From Pseudomonas fuscovaginae SE-1 (GTDB taxonomy: Bacteria; Pseudomonadota; Gammaproteobacteria; Pseudomonadales; Pseudomonadaceae), in assembly GCF_000364705.1 (NCBI RefSeq), contig NZ_AQOH01000294.1, positions 1 through 47,280 of the forward strand: a stretch of 47,280 bases of DNA. Direction: 5' to 3'. The position numbers and the translations under genes were made by a program. Under the pieces are notes generated by a model. It saw nothing but the letters and a program-made list of their open reading frames with translations, made no database searches and was not told the DNA's origin. Positions 31,111 to 39,295 of the stretch are shown here, piece after piece. The stretch's first letter is position 1, and every line of letters begins with the position of its first letter.

Positions 31111-32742
31111 ATGTTTTCCAATCTGAGCATTTCACAAAAGCTCTACGCCGGTTTCGGCCTGGTCCTGCTGATCATCGTGGTATTGGTGCTTTCGGCCCTG
31201 CGTGGCTTCGACCAGGTCAGCAGCAGCGTCAAAAGCAACATCCACAGTTACGAAGTCCTGAACCAGTCAGGTGCCGTACTGCGCAGCCTGATCAATATCG
31301 AGACCGGCATGCGTGGCTACGCACTGACCGGCCGGGACAGCTTCCTGGACCCTCTGCGACAGGGCGAAAAGGCCTTCAGCGACTATTACGGCCAACTCAA
31401 GAGTGCCACCGTCGACAACCCTCAACAGCAGACACGCCTGGAGCAGTTGCGCAGCCTGTACCAACAATGGATGAACGATGACATCCAGGCCAATATCACC
31501 TTGCGCCAGGAGATCAATGCGGGCCGGCAACCGATCGGCGCCATCGGCGACCGGATCGCGGCCGGCCACGACAAGGCCAAGATGGACGCCATGCGCCAGC
31601 TCATCACTCAGTTGCGCGATACGGAAAAAGCCCTGCAGGACGACCGTGCCAATGCCATGTACGACGCCAAATCCGCAGCCTTGACCATTCTCATCGGCGG
31701 CGGCGTGGCGGCGGCCGTGCTGGCGGTGCTTATTGCCTGGTCGCTGTCCCGCACCCTGGTCGGGCGTATCCGCCAGGCGGTGGATGTGGCCAGAACCATC
31801 GCCGACGGGCACCTCGACAGCACCATCACCAGCAACGGTCGTGATGAGGTCAGCATCCTGCTGCAGGCATTCGCCACCATGCAGGATCGCCTGCGCTCCA
31901 TGATCGGCGAAATCAAGCGGGGGGCCGAACAGTTGGTGAGCGCATCCGAGAGTATTTCCAGCGCCTCCCTGCAACTCTCGGCCTCGACCCAGGAACAATC
32001 GCAATCGGCGTCATCGATGGCCGCGACAGTCGAGGAACTCACGGTCAGCATCAACCACGTTGCGGACAACGCTGGCGATGCGCACACCCTCTCCAGCGAG
32101 TCGGGACGGCAGTCGACCGAGGGCGGCAACGTCATCCAGGAGACCCTGGCAAGCATGCGCCTGATTGCCGAGACCGTGCAGGCTTCAGCCAACCAGATCG
32201 CCGAGCTGGACCAGCATGCCGAGCAGATCTCCAGCATCGTCAGCGTCATCAAGGGCATTGCCGAACAGACCAACCTGCTGGCGCTCAATGCGGCCATCGA
32301 GGCGGCCCGCGCCGGCGAGCAGGGACGTGGCTTCGCCGTGGTGGCCGACGAAGTCCGGCTGCTGGCACAACGCACCGCCAACTCGACCCAGGAAATCACC
32401 GAGATGGTGAAGAAAATCCAGCTCGGAACCCGAGATGCGGTAGGCAACATGGATATCGGCGTGAACCAGGTCAAGGGCGGTGTCGAGCAGGCCCAGCAGG
32501 CCGGCGAAGCCATCATCCATATCCGCCAGTCGTCGAGCGATGTGGTACGCGTGGTGGACCAGATATCCCTGGCCCTGCGCGAACAGACTGCCGCCAGCCA
32601 GGATGTGGCGCGCAACGTCGAGCGCATCGCCCAGATGTCCCAACAGAACAGCCAGGCTGTCGAGCAGACCAGCGAGACCGCACGCGCCCTGCAGCAACTG
32701 GCACAGAACCTGGAAAAGCAGGTGAACGTATTCGTGCTCTGA
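31111..32742 (+). CDS. Methyl-accepting chemotaxis protein with CHASE3-like sensor
   Basis: A 543-residue chemoreceptor. A first membrane helix lies at about 10-32 and the periplasmic domain carries the CHASE3-type stretch NIETGMRGYALTGRDSFLDPL. A second helix is at about 190-212, followed by HAMP and a signalling domain with IAEQTNLLALNAAIEAARAGEQGRGFAVVADEVRLLAQRT. CHASE3 domains sense unidentified extracellular cues. The ATG at 31111 is chosen over an upstream in-frame ATG because the receptor N-terminus (MFSNLSISQKLYAGF) begins there and GGGAG lies ahead. No CheR-tethering tail. It converges with the beta-propeller gene. Confidence 0.92.
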   Translation: MFSNLSISQKLYAGFGLVLLIIVVLVLSALRGFDQVSSSVKSNIHSYEVLNQSGAVLRSLINIETGMRGYALTGRDSFLDPLRQGEKAFSDYYGQLKSATVDNPQQQTRLEQLRSLYQQWMNDDIQANITLRQEINAGRQPIGAIGDRIAAGHDKAKMDAMRQLITQLRDTEKALQDDRANAMYDAKSAALTILIGGGVAAAVLAVLIAWSLSRTLVGRIRQAVDVARTIADGHLDSTITSNGRDEVSILLQAFATMQDRLRSMIGEIKRGAEQLVSASESISSASLQLSASTQEQSQSASSMAATVEELTVSINHVADNAGDAHTLSSESGRQSTEGGNVIQETLASMRLIAETVQASANQIAELDQHAEQISSIVSVIKGIAEQTNLLALNAAIEAARAGEQGRGFAVVADEVRLLAQRTANSTQEITEMVKKIQLGTRDAVGNMDIGVNQVKGGVEQAQQAGEAIIHIRQSSSDVVRVVDQISLALREQTAASQDVARNVERIAQMSQQNSQAVEQTSETARALQQLAQNLEKQVNVFVL

Positions 32743-32825
32743 GGGCACGCCGGGGGGCAGCACAGGGAGGTGCGCCCTGCGGGCCGACGGGGCGGAGTGA
32801 GCCTGGGCGAGGCCAGGCATTCAAA

Positions 32826-33707
32826 TCAGCGTGGCGTCAGTTCCAGCACCCGGTCACGCCCGCCTTCCGCCAGCAGGTAGCCGCCCTTGCCCGTTCGAAT
32901 GATCGACTGTGGCGCCTTGAGGAATGACAGGATGGTCTGCTGCCTGCCTTGCGGGTCCACCAGCAGCAAACGCGCGCGATGCGTCGAGTCCTCGCTGATC
33001 CACAACCCCCGCTCGTCGCACATCAGGAACGTGGGCTGGTTCAGGTTGCCCAGCACCACCGGGTCACTGCCATCCTCGCTCAATTGGCGCACCACGCCCT
33101 CCTTCTTCATGGTGTAGAGCAGCCGTCCATCGGTGCAACGCGTGATGGACTCGGCCTCGTTGAGGTGATCGCGCATCACGGTCAACCGGCCACTGTCCCA
33201 GTGATAGCGCAGGAGCCGCCCCTCGCCCTTGTTGTCCTCGATGGCGTACAGATCCTCGCCGTCGTTCCACAGCCCCTGCACGTTATTGCCGAAGAACAGG
33301 TTGGTCACCACGCCATCCTTGAGCAAGCTGACCGGCGCCCCGCCCACCTCCTGACTGAACACCCAGCCGCCGCGCGCGGCAACCATGCCATCGGGCTTGG
33401 ACAGACTGGACACGATCGCTTCGCGCCTTCCATCAGGCTGGATGCGCACGATGCTGCCCTGCCCGCCATTCAGTTCCTGGCTGACCATCAGCGAACCGTC
33501 CGGCATGAAAGCCAGGGATGCGGCCTTGGCCACATCACGATAAACCACCCGATAGTCCCAGCCATCGGCCGACTGCACCGGATAGAAGCTCTGCCAGGCG
33601 AAAAAGCCCAGGGTGGCGAAACACAGCGAACCGGCCACACCCAGGGCCAGTCGAAGTTTGCGAACCGGTGAAACCGTGCGCTGCACCATGTCGAGCGTTA
33701 CTGCCAT
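32826..33707 (-). CDS. Membrane-anchored NHL/SMP-30-like beta-propeller protein
   Basis: A 293-residue protein with one N-terminal membrane anchor at about 17-38 and a periplasmic repeat domain. Repeated blade units of the type LAFMPDGSLMVSQE, GMVAARGGWVFSQEV, ITRCTDGRLLYTMKKEGVVRQLSEDG and TFLMCDERGLWISEDSTHRARLLLVDPQGR suggest a six-bladed propeller like NHL or gluconolactonase-fold proteins. No lactonase metal ligands could be assigned, so it may be a binding rather than a catalytic protein. AGGGTG precedes the ATG at 33707 by 5 bases. No functional partner is adjacent. Confidence 0.75.
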   Translation of the reverse strand: MAVTLDMVQRTVSPVRKLRLALGVAGSLCFATLGFFAWQSFYPVQSADGWDYRVVYRDVAKAASLAFMPDGSLMVSQELNGGQGSIVRIQPDGRREAIVSSLSKPDGMVAARGGWVFSQEVGGAPVSLLKDGVVTNLFFGNNVQGLWNDGEDLYAIEDNKGEGRLLRYHWDSGRLTVMRDHLNEAESITRCTDGRLLYTMKKEGVVRQLSEDGSDPVVLGNLNQPTFLMCDERGLWISEDSTHRARLLLVDPQGRQQTILSFLKAPQSIIRTGKGGYLLAEGGRDRVLELTPR

Positions 33708-33799
33708 TGGTCACCCTGCCCATAGATACTCGTGAATGTCGGAGACAGACAACGATTGTTGCATGAAGTTGTGGACGTCCCGATACTCCGCCCGCCTGC

Positions 33800-34111
33800 T
33801 CAACCGGGGAGCTTCGCCCTGACGCTCAGCACCAGGAGGTCCGGCGCGTTGCCTCCGGCAGCCGCATGGTCAGATATGGATCCGAGGACTTCCCCGCTGA
33901 TGACCGAGCCCACGGCGAGCTCCGCATCGAAACAGCCGAAGCACGAGCCATCCCTGGCACATCGAAACTCGCCCCTGCGCAGCACCACCCGATAAACGTC
34001 TTCGTCCTCGGTTTCTTCGAGAAAAACCGGTGCCGCACTCTGCAGGATGTCGTAGACAACCATACCAGAGGCGCTACCCGCGACCAGTCGGGTAATCAGC
34101 GAAACTGTCAT
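33800..34111 (-). CDS. Hypothetical 103-residue protein with a Cys cluster
   Basis: A small protein MTVSLITRLVAGSASGMVVYD... with an acidic middle (FLEETEDEDVYRVVLRRGEF) and a cysteine cluster C-x5-C-x2-C (CARDGSCFGC). I do not recognise the family. The start at 34111 is favoured by GAGGAG 8-9 bases upstream; another ATG at 34126 lacks such a site. It is divergent from the GAF-EAL gene with a 219 bp gap. Codon use matches its neighbours, so it is likely real, but expression is unproven. Confidence 0.6.
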   Translation of the reverse strand: MTVSLITRLVAGSASGMVVYDILQSAAPVFLEETEDEDVYRVVLRRGEFRCARDGSCFGCFDAELAVGSVISGEVLGSISDHAAAGGNAPDLLVLSVRAKLPG

Positions 34112-34330
34112 CTCGGCGCTCCTCATACAGCCCCCGTTGCCGTTCAGCTATAGCGGGTTGCGAGTCAAACTGCCATCACTCTTTCGAACTAGTCGTTATG
34201 GTCAGTGCAGAAAATTGCTGTTGTTCGAGCCGATGTGAAACCTTCCCGAAGGGGGGCGGTCCCAGGTTGATAGCGTTTAAATATCATTTAGCCATTGCCC
34301 AGGGTCATTGTCGCCCTCCAGGAGCGCCTG

Positions 34331-36136
34331 ATGCCCAATACCTTCGACGCCGAACAGCAACGCCTGGCGGCCGTGCACGCTCTACAATGGCTGGAAACCG
34401 CCAACAACGAGAACTTCGACCGCATCTGCCGGTTGGCGGCTGCCTATTTCAAGGTACCGACGGCGCTGATCTCGCTGGTGGAAAAGGATCGCCAGTGGTT
34501 CGTCAGTCGTGTCGGTTTCAAGGCCCGCCAAACGCCTATCGAACAATCGTTCTGCCGCTACAGCCTGGGACAACCGGGGGTCATGCACGTGCCCGACGCA
34601 CGCGAGGACGAGCGCTTCGTCCATAACCCCCTGGTGACGGCTGCCGATGGCATCTGTTTCTATGCCGGCGCGCCGTTGCGTGACCGCAACGGTTTGGCCC
34701 TGGGCAGCTTGTGCATCATCGACAAGGTCCACCATCCGTTGGAGCCCCACGAACTGAGGGCGCTGGAAGACTTCGCGGAAATGGTCATGGTGCAGATCGA
34801 ACAGAGCCAACTGCTGCGCTACCGTGACCCCGTCAGCAGGTTGCCCAACCTGCCGCAGCTCATGGTCGACACCCAGGGCCTGGCCGATACCGATGCCAGC
34901 GCGCGCCTGCTGATGGTCATGCGGCTCCAGGACAACTACCGCAACTACCTCGACGACCGCCGGGATCCGGAGGACGGTTTCACCGACGGCCAGTCGTGGC
35001 GCCGCGAAACCGCCCGGCGCCTGAGTGAACGCCTGGAAGGCGTGGCGCAGCTCTACCATATCGGCGAACGGGACTTCTGCGTGTTGCTCAACTGCAGCGC
35101 CCAGCGCCAGCAGGAGTTGTTTCGCGCCCTGGTGGCGCTGGTCAGCGAACCGTTCGCGCCCCAGGCCATGAGCATCGGTGTCGCCACTTGCGAACTCGGC
35201 AATCAGCCGGCCGCCGACCTGCTAAGCAAGGCCACCCACGCGGTCGAGCTGGCGATCTCGCGCCACCATCCCTGGGCGGTCTACGATGAAACCCAGGATC
35301 GTGCGCAACGACGGGCATTCACGCTGCTCAATGACTTCCCCACGGCACTGGACAATGGCGAACTGTTCCTGGAGTACCAGCCGCGCTTCAGCCTGCAAGA
35401 TGGCCGCCTGCTCAGTGCCGAAGCCCTGATCCGCTGGCAACACCCGAGCCTGGGGGCCATATCGCCCGCCGAATTCATCCCCCTGATCGAAGGCGCCGGG
35501 CAGATCAGCCGTGTCACCTGCTGGGTGATCGACCGCGCCCTGAATGAACTGGCGGCCTGGAACGACGACGAAATCCGCCTGGCCATCAACCTTTCGGCCC
35601 AGGACTTCAAGGGCCTGGACATCGCCAGCACCCTGAGCCGCGCCTGCCAGCGTTCCCGCATCGCGTCGTCACGGCTGGAAGTGGAGATCACCGAGGGCGA
35701 ATGGATCAGGGCCGACCCGCAGGTCATCAGCCAGTTGGCGGCTGTGCGCGAATTGGGCGTGGACGTGGCCATCGATGATTTCGGCACCGGCTACAGCAAC
35801 TTTGCCTACCTGCATGAAATACCCGCCAATGTGCTGAAGCTGGACAAGTCACTGGTGACCGGCCTCGAACACTGCCCGCGCAACCGCATCATCGCCCGCT
35901 CAGTGTTCCAGTTGGCCCATGAGCTGGGCTACCGCACCGTGGCCGAAGGCATCGAAACCTTCCGTTGCCTGAACCTGGTGCGCGAATACGGCTGCCATGA
36001 AGCCCAAGGCTATTTCCTCAGCCGGCCCCTGCCACTGGCGCACTTCATACGGCCCAGCGATGACATCGCCCTGAGCTTCAATCCCCGTCAGCCGGCGCGC
36101 AGCGGGGCGCCGCTGACGGTCGCCATGAAAGTCTGA
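34331..36136 (+). CDS. GAF - degenerate GGDEF - EAL c-di-GMP phosphodiesterase
   Basis: A 601-residue cytosolic signalling protein. A GAF domain (about 15-165) reads CRLAAAYFKVPTALISLVEKDRQWFVSRVG. A GGDEF-like domain follows (about 175-325) but its signature GGDEF is replaced by GERDF, so it cannot be a diguanylate cyclase. The EAL domain (about 345-590) keeps the key residues: EAL in SAEALIRW, NLSAQDF, EITEGEW, DDFGTGYS, LKLDKS, AEGIET and QGYFLSRPLP. It is therefore a probable active phosphodiesterase lowering c-di-GMP in response to a signal bound by the GAF domain. ATG 34331 follows AGGAG by 8 bases. Neighbouring chemoreceptors suggest a link to motility. Confidence 0.9.
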   Translation: MPNTFDAEQQRLAAVHALQWLETANNENFDRICRLAAAYFKVPTALISLVEKDRQWFVSRVGFKARQTPIEQSFCRYSLGQPGVMHVPDAREDERFVHNPLVTAADGICFYAGAPLRDRNGLALGSLCIIDKVHHPLEPHELRALEDFAEMVMVQIEQSQLLRYRDPVSRLPNLPQLMVDTQGLADTDASARLLMVMRLQDNYRNYLDDRRDPEDGFTDGQSWRRETARRLSERLEGVAQLYHIGERDFCVLLNCSAQRQQELFRALVALVSEPFAPQAMSIGVATCELGNQPAADLLSKATHAVELAISRHHPWAVYDETQDRAQRRAFTLLNDFPTALDNGELFLEYQPRFSLQDGRLLSAEALIRWQHPSLGAISPAEFIPLIEGAGQISRVTCWVIDRALNELAAWNDDEIRLAINLSAQDFKGLDIASTLSRACQRSRIASSRLEVEITEGEWIRADPQVISQLAAVRELGVDVAIDDFGTGYSNFAYLHEIPANVLKLDKSLVTGLEHCPRNRIIARSVFQLAHELGYRTVAEGIETFRCLNLVREYGCHEAQGYFLSRPLPLAHFIRPSDDIALSFNPRQPARSGAPLTVAMKV

Positions 36137-36217
36137 ACAGGTCGGCCTGGCGCGGCGCTTAACGCCCCAGGCTGGCGTACTGAAAGCAGGCAAACGACAT
36201 CGCCTCGAAGCGGCTGG

Positions 36218-37009
36218 CTATCGCTCCACTCCCGACTCGGACGGCCAGCAGACCTCTGGCAGTGCTTCAAATTGAGGTCGCCCAAACAGAAAGCCCTGGA
36301 ACAAGTTGACCCCCATGCCATGCAGCTTCAGGTATTCCTCGGCCGTTTCCACTCCTTCGGCGATCACTGAAATCCCAAGCGACTGGCAGATGCCGAGAAT
36401 GCCTTCGGTGATGGCAGAACGGACTTTGTCCTGATGGATGTTTCTGATCAGTTGCATATCCAACTTGATGATATCCGGCTGAAACTCCGCCAGCAGCCCC
36501 AGCCCCGAGTAACCCGCACCAAAATCGTCGATGGCGGTCTGAAAGCCCTGGCGTTTGTATTCGAGCAGGATGTTCTTGAGGTGCTGTTTCTCCACGACCT
36601 GCTCGTTCTCGGTGATCTCGAAGATGATACGGCGGATCGGAAAGTCGTATCGTCTTGCCGCATCCAATGTGGCACGAATGCAAGTCTCAGCCTGGTAGAC
36701 GGCATTGGGCAGGAAATTGATGCTCAGGTAACAGGGCACCTTGAGCCTGGCGGCCAACTCGACCGCCTTTATCCGGCAAGCCTGGTCGAAGGCATAGCGA
36801 TTTTCTTCGCTCACTCTGTCCAGAATCCCTTGGGCACCGCTTCCGTCCGTTCCTCGAACAAGTGACTCGTAGGCAAAAATCTTCCGGGTTCTGGCGTCGA
36901 CGATGGGCTGGAACGCCATGCTGAACTCAAACGCAAGCTTCTGGCCGTCCCTGCAGTTTCGGCAGCCAACCGGACGGTTCGATACGAGCGAACGGTCGTG
37001 CGGATTCAT
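36218..37009 (-). CDS. Stand-alone EAL-domain protein (ESL variant)
   Basis: A 263-residue protein that is almost wholly an EAL domain. A short N-terminal stretch with GCRNCRDG precedes FSMAFQPIVD. The first signature is ESL (residues 48-50) rather than EAL but keeps the metal-binding Glu. FEITENE, DDFGAGYSGLG, IIKLDMQLI, AEGVET and QGFLFGRPQ are all present. This set is compatible with c-di-GMP hydrolysis. The paired cysteines at 16 and 19 could bind a metal or act as a redox switch; that is speculation. It converges with the larger GAF-EAL gene, so two c-di-GMP hydrolases lie tail to tail. Confidence 0.85.
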   Translation of the reverse strand: MNPHDRSLVSNRPVGCRNCRDGQKLAFEFSMAFQPIVDARTRKIFAYESLVRGTDGSGAQGILDRVSEENRYAFDQACRIKAVELAARLKVPCYLSINFLPNAVYQAETCIRATLDAARRYDFPIRRIIFEITENEQVVEKQHLKNILLEYKRQGFQTAIDDFGAGYSGLGLLAEFQPDIIKLDMQLIRNIHQDKVRSAITEGILGICQSLGISVIAEGVETAEEYLKLHGMGVNLFQGFLFGRPQFEALPEVCWPSESGVER

Positions 37010-37417
37010 CTTTCTTACCTCAGCGGTTCATGAGCCTGGGGCAGCTGACGTTGCCGTGGGTATTCGCGCACCGGCTGGACTTTCCTGACCAATAGGGCAT
37101 GAACAATTGGCACTCTGGCACCAATCCGTCATCGATAATAGTTTTACCGTAAAGAAAATTGTAAACGTGGCCTTTTTTCAACGGCCTCACTCCTGTTCAC
37201 AAGGGCCGGATGAACGGGCTAGCGCACCTTGGGCGCGCCGCACATCATTGCAGCCGGACGGCTGCGGACATGACCCAAAGCATGAACAGACGAGAAACTG
37301 CCACGACAGCGCCCCGATGGAGCGGCTGTTTCGTAGCGTGAAAACGCAGTGGGGGCCGACAGTGGGTTAGAGGATGACAGCCCTTGGATGGCAGGCCCTG
37401 GCCTCAGTAAAACCCAA
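37010..37417. other. 408 bp non-coding region upstream of the EAL gene
   Basis: No credible gene. An AT-rich patch at 37130-37180 contains TTTAC-c-GTAAA (37143-37153), a perfect short palindrome that could lie in the promoter of the minus-strand EAL gene. The segment at 37190-37417 before the lipoprotein stop shows nothing I can support. Confidence 0.4.
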
Positions 37418-37867
37418 TTATTGCGACCATGATTTGACAATGCCGTTCTTGTCGAACGTGACACTAAGGTAGCTGCTGTCATGGGTTTTATTGCCTGACA
37501 GTTCTTTAATCGAGTTATTCGCCTTGTCCAGATCATAAGTTTTATTGCTGGCCTGGGCGAGAGCCGACTTTGCGGAATCGGCACCAGGAAGCGTACCCAC
37601 CAGATTGTAAAGCGATGTCAGATTGTCTCGTGCGGTACGTTTCTTGTAAACAACACTGGAACTGCCATCACTGTAATTGCTTTTAGAGTCCGGTTCACCA
37701 TACAAGCTCACCACTTCAGCCTGAGTGGTTTTACCCTTGAAGATATGGGACGCCACGTAGCTTTCCGAGAACTTTTCATCCCCCATTACCGACGGCATTG
37801 AAGGCATTGAGCTGCAGCCGCTGGTAATGACCGAACTTAAAACCGCCATTGAAATCCATCTTTTCAT
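37418..37867 (-). CDS. BamE/SmpA-OmlA-like lipoprotein
   Basis: A 149-residue lipoprotein: MKRWISMAVLSSVITSGCSS ends in a lipobox with Cys18, so it should be lipidated and outer-membrane bound (Ser follows the Cys, not Asp). The body shows the BamE-like layout, IFKGKTTQAEVVSLYGEPDSK, then strands with VVYKK and a final YLSVTFDKNGIVKSWSQ. It is not the housekeeping BamE of the Bam complex by length and context. GGGGTAGGG precedes the ATG. The base composition is visibly more AT-rich than in flanking genes, a possible sign of foreign origin. Confidence 0.78.
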   Translation of the reverse strand: MKRWISMAVLSSVITSGCSSMPSMPSVMGDEKFSESYVASHIFKGKTTQAEVVSLYGEPDSKSNYSDGSSSVVYKKRTARDNLTSLYNLVGTLPGADSAKSALAQASNKTYDLDKANNSIKELSGNKTHDSSYLSVTFDKNGIVKSWSQ

Positions 37868-38067
37868 CCCTACCCCCTCGGCTATGTACTTGAACCGTTA
37901 TTTCTATATTCGCGATTGAGCCTTGCCCACGAAACATCCGCCGAGCCGGGGGTGAATAAACACGCCCTTGATACTCGGCAACAAGAGCTGAACCCGCTCC
38001 GAAACCATTCGACACCGATTATAAAGTTACACTTGAACGCCCGAGAAAATTCTCTTGCCCGTGCGTC

Positions 38068-39135
38068 TCAAACTGTTGCCTGTGCGTTTCGGTCGGCCTG
38101 CATCCGATCAAGGATCTTTTGCAGGGAAAACCCGGTGTGCGCAGGGTTGGACTTTGCCGTGTGACGGAGCCGGCCGGAAGCGGCCTGCTCCCGGGCTTCC
38201 GTGGGGGAGTACCCGAACGCGGCCTTGAACGAGCGACTGAAATGCGCGTTGCTTTTAAAACCGAACTGGAACCCCAGGCTGGAAATACGCTGCGGGTTGC
38301 CGAGGTCGCTCTGAAGAAGCTCCCGAGCCTTGTTCAATCGGCGTAACTGAATGTAGGCCGACACTCCCGACTCTTGTGCGAACAAACGGTACAAACGTGC
38401 TCGTGAAAGGCCCAACTGCCCGGCCACGAGGGCCGGAGACAGGTCGGGCCGGTGCAGTTGCTGTTCAATCAGTTGACGCGCGCGATTGAGCAGCGTGTGA
38501 TCGATCTGCGCCTCGGCATCCGTGAAGTTGGCGGCACTGGGCGCCAGTGCGGCGGCGACCATGGCCAGCGTAGCCTGTTGAACGTAGGGAATGTCGTCGG
38601 GCTTGAGGTCAGGCAACCGATGCCGCAAGGCGCGCATGTGATCGGCCAGCAAGTCGCCCAACACCCCCTGCAGTACCCGCCCGTGAAGGTCCCTGGAGCC
38701 CAGGCGGGCGCTGAGGACGTCGCGAGGGATCGTGAGAATGATCGTATCGCCGGCGGCAATCACGCTATCGAGCTCGCGAGCCAGGTCGAGCACGTAGATC
38801 TGCGAATGCCCCGCGGCAAGCGTTGTGCGCCCTGCCGAACCATGGATGGAATGAGAGAGGCTCAGGCAGATGTAGTAATGATCGAGCCCATCACGGCGAA
38901 TCATCTGCAGGGGCCGTTTCACACCGTAGTGCACCGGCGCGCACTCCCCCTCCCAAACACCGCACCCCATCAGGATTTCGCCAACAAAACTGGTCGTCAG
39001 GCGATAATTGAACCCTGATGACTCCGTTTTGCCGATATTGATGTCGAAAATGGCATTGACCTCCTCACGCCAGGCCTCGAATCGCGACCTGGGAGGAAGC
39101 GCCTGGGTACTGAACGTAAAAACCGGATTTCCCAT
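38068..39135 (-). CDS. AraC-family transcriptional regulator (AraC_binding_2 type)
   Basis: A 355-residue regulator. The N-terminal two-thirds resembles the AraC_binding_2 effector domain (RFEAWREEVNAIFDINIG, HYYICLSLSH, DLARELDSVI). The C-terminal pair of helix-turn-helices reads LSPALVAGQLGLSRARLYRLFAQESG, then ISSLGFQFGFKSNAHFSRSFKAAFGYSP, the canonical AraC signature. A 30-residue extension follows the DNA-binding domain. It is divergent from the sensor-kinase gene with 160 bp between them; whether it regulates that operon is open. The start is ATG 39135. Confidence 0.9.
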   Translation of the reverse strand: MGNPVFTFSTQALPPRSRFEAWREEVNAIFDINIGKTESSGFNYRLTTSFVGEILMGCGVWEGECAPVHYGVKRPLQMIRRDGLDHYYICLSLSHSIHGSAGRTTLAAGHSQIYVLDLARELDSVIAAGDTIILTIPRDVLSARLGSRDLHGRVLQGVLGDLLADHMRALRHRLPDLKPDDIPYVQQATLAMVAAALAPSAANFTDAEAQIDHTLLNRARQLIEQQLHRPDLSPALVAGQLGLSRARLYRLFAQESGVSAYIQLRRLNKARELLQSDLGNPQRISSLGFQFGFKSNAHFSRSFKAAFGYSPTEAREQAASGRLRHTAKSNPAHTGFSLQKILDRMQADRNAQATV

Positions 39136-39295
39136 GACGTATCGACTCGGTGATGACGGCTCATATTGGACTGGAACAACGGCGCAGTCAGGCTTTGCTC
39201 AGGAGGCGCCTGCTGGCGGGCCAGGCAAAAAGCTGGCCGAGCGGCACAGATGATCCATACTCCTGCGGTCGTATTACAAGAGGGTCGATGCCGTC

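Noticed and set aside
32743..32825. GC-rich possible hairpin between the second receptor and the beta-propeller gene
   Set aside because: Several weak alternative pairings with no clear stem and no T run in either direction.
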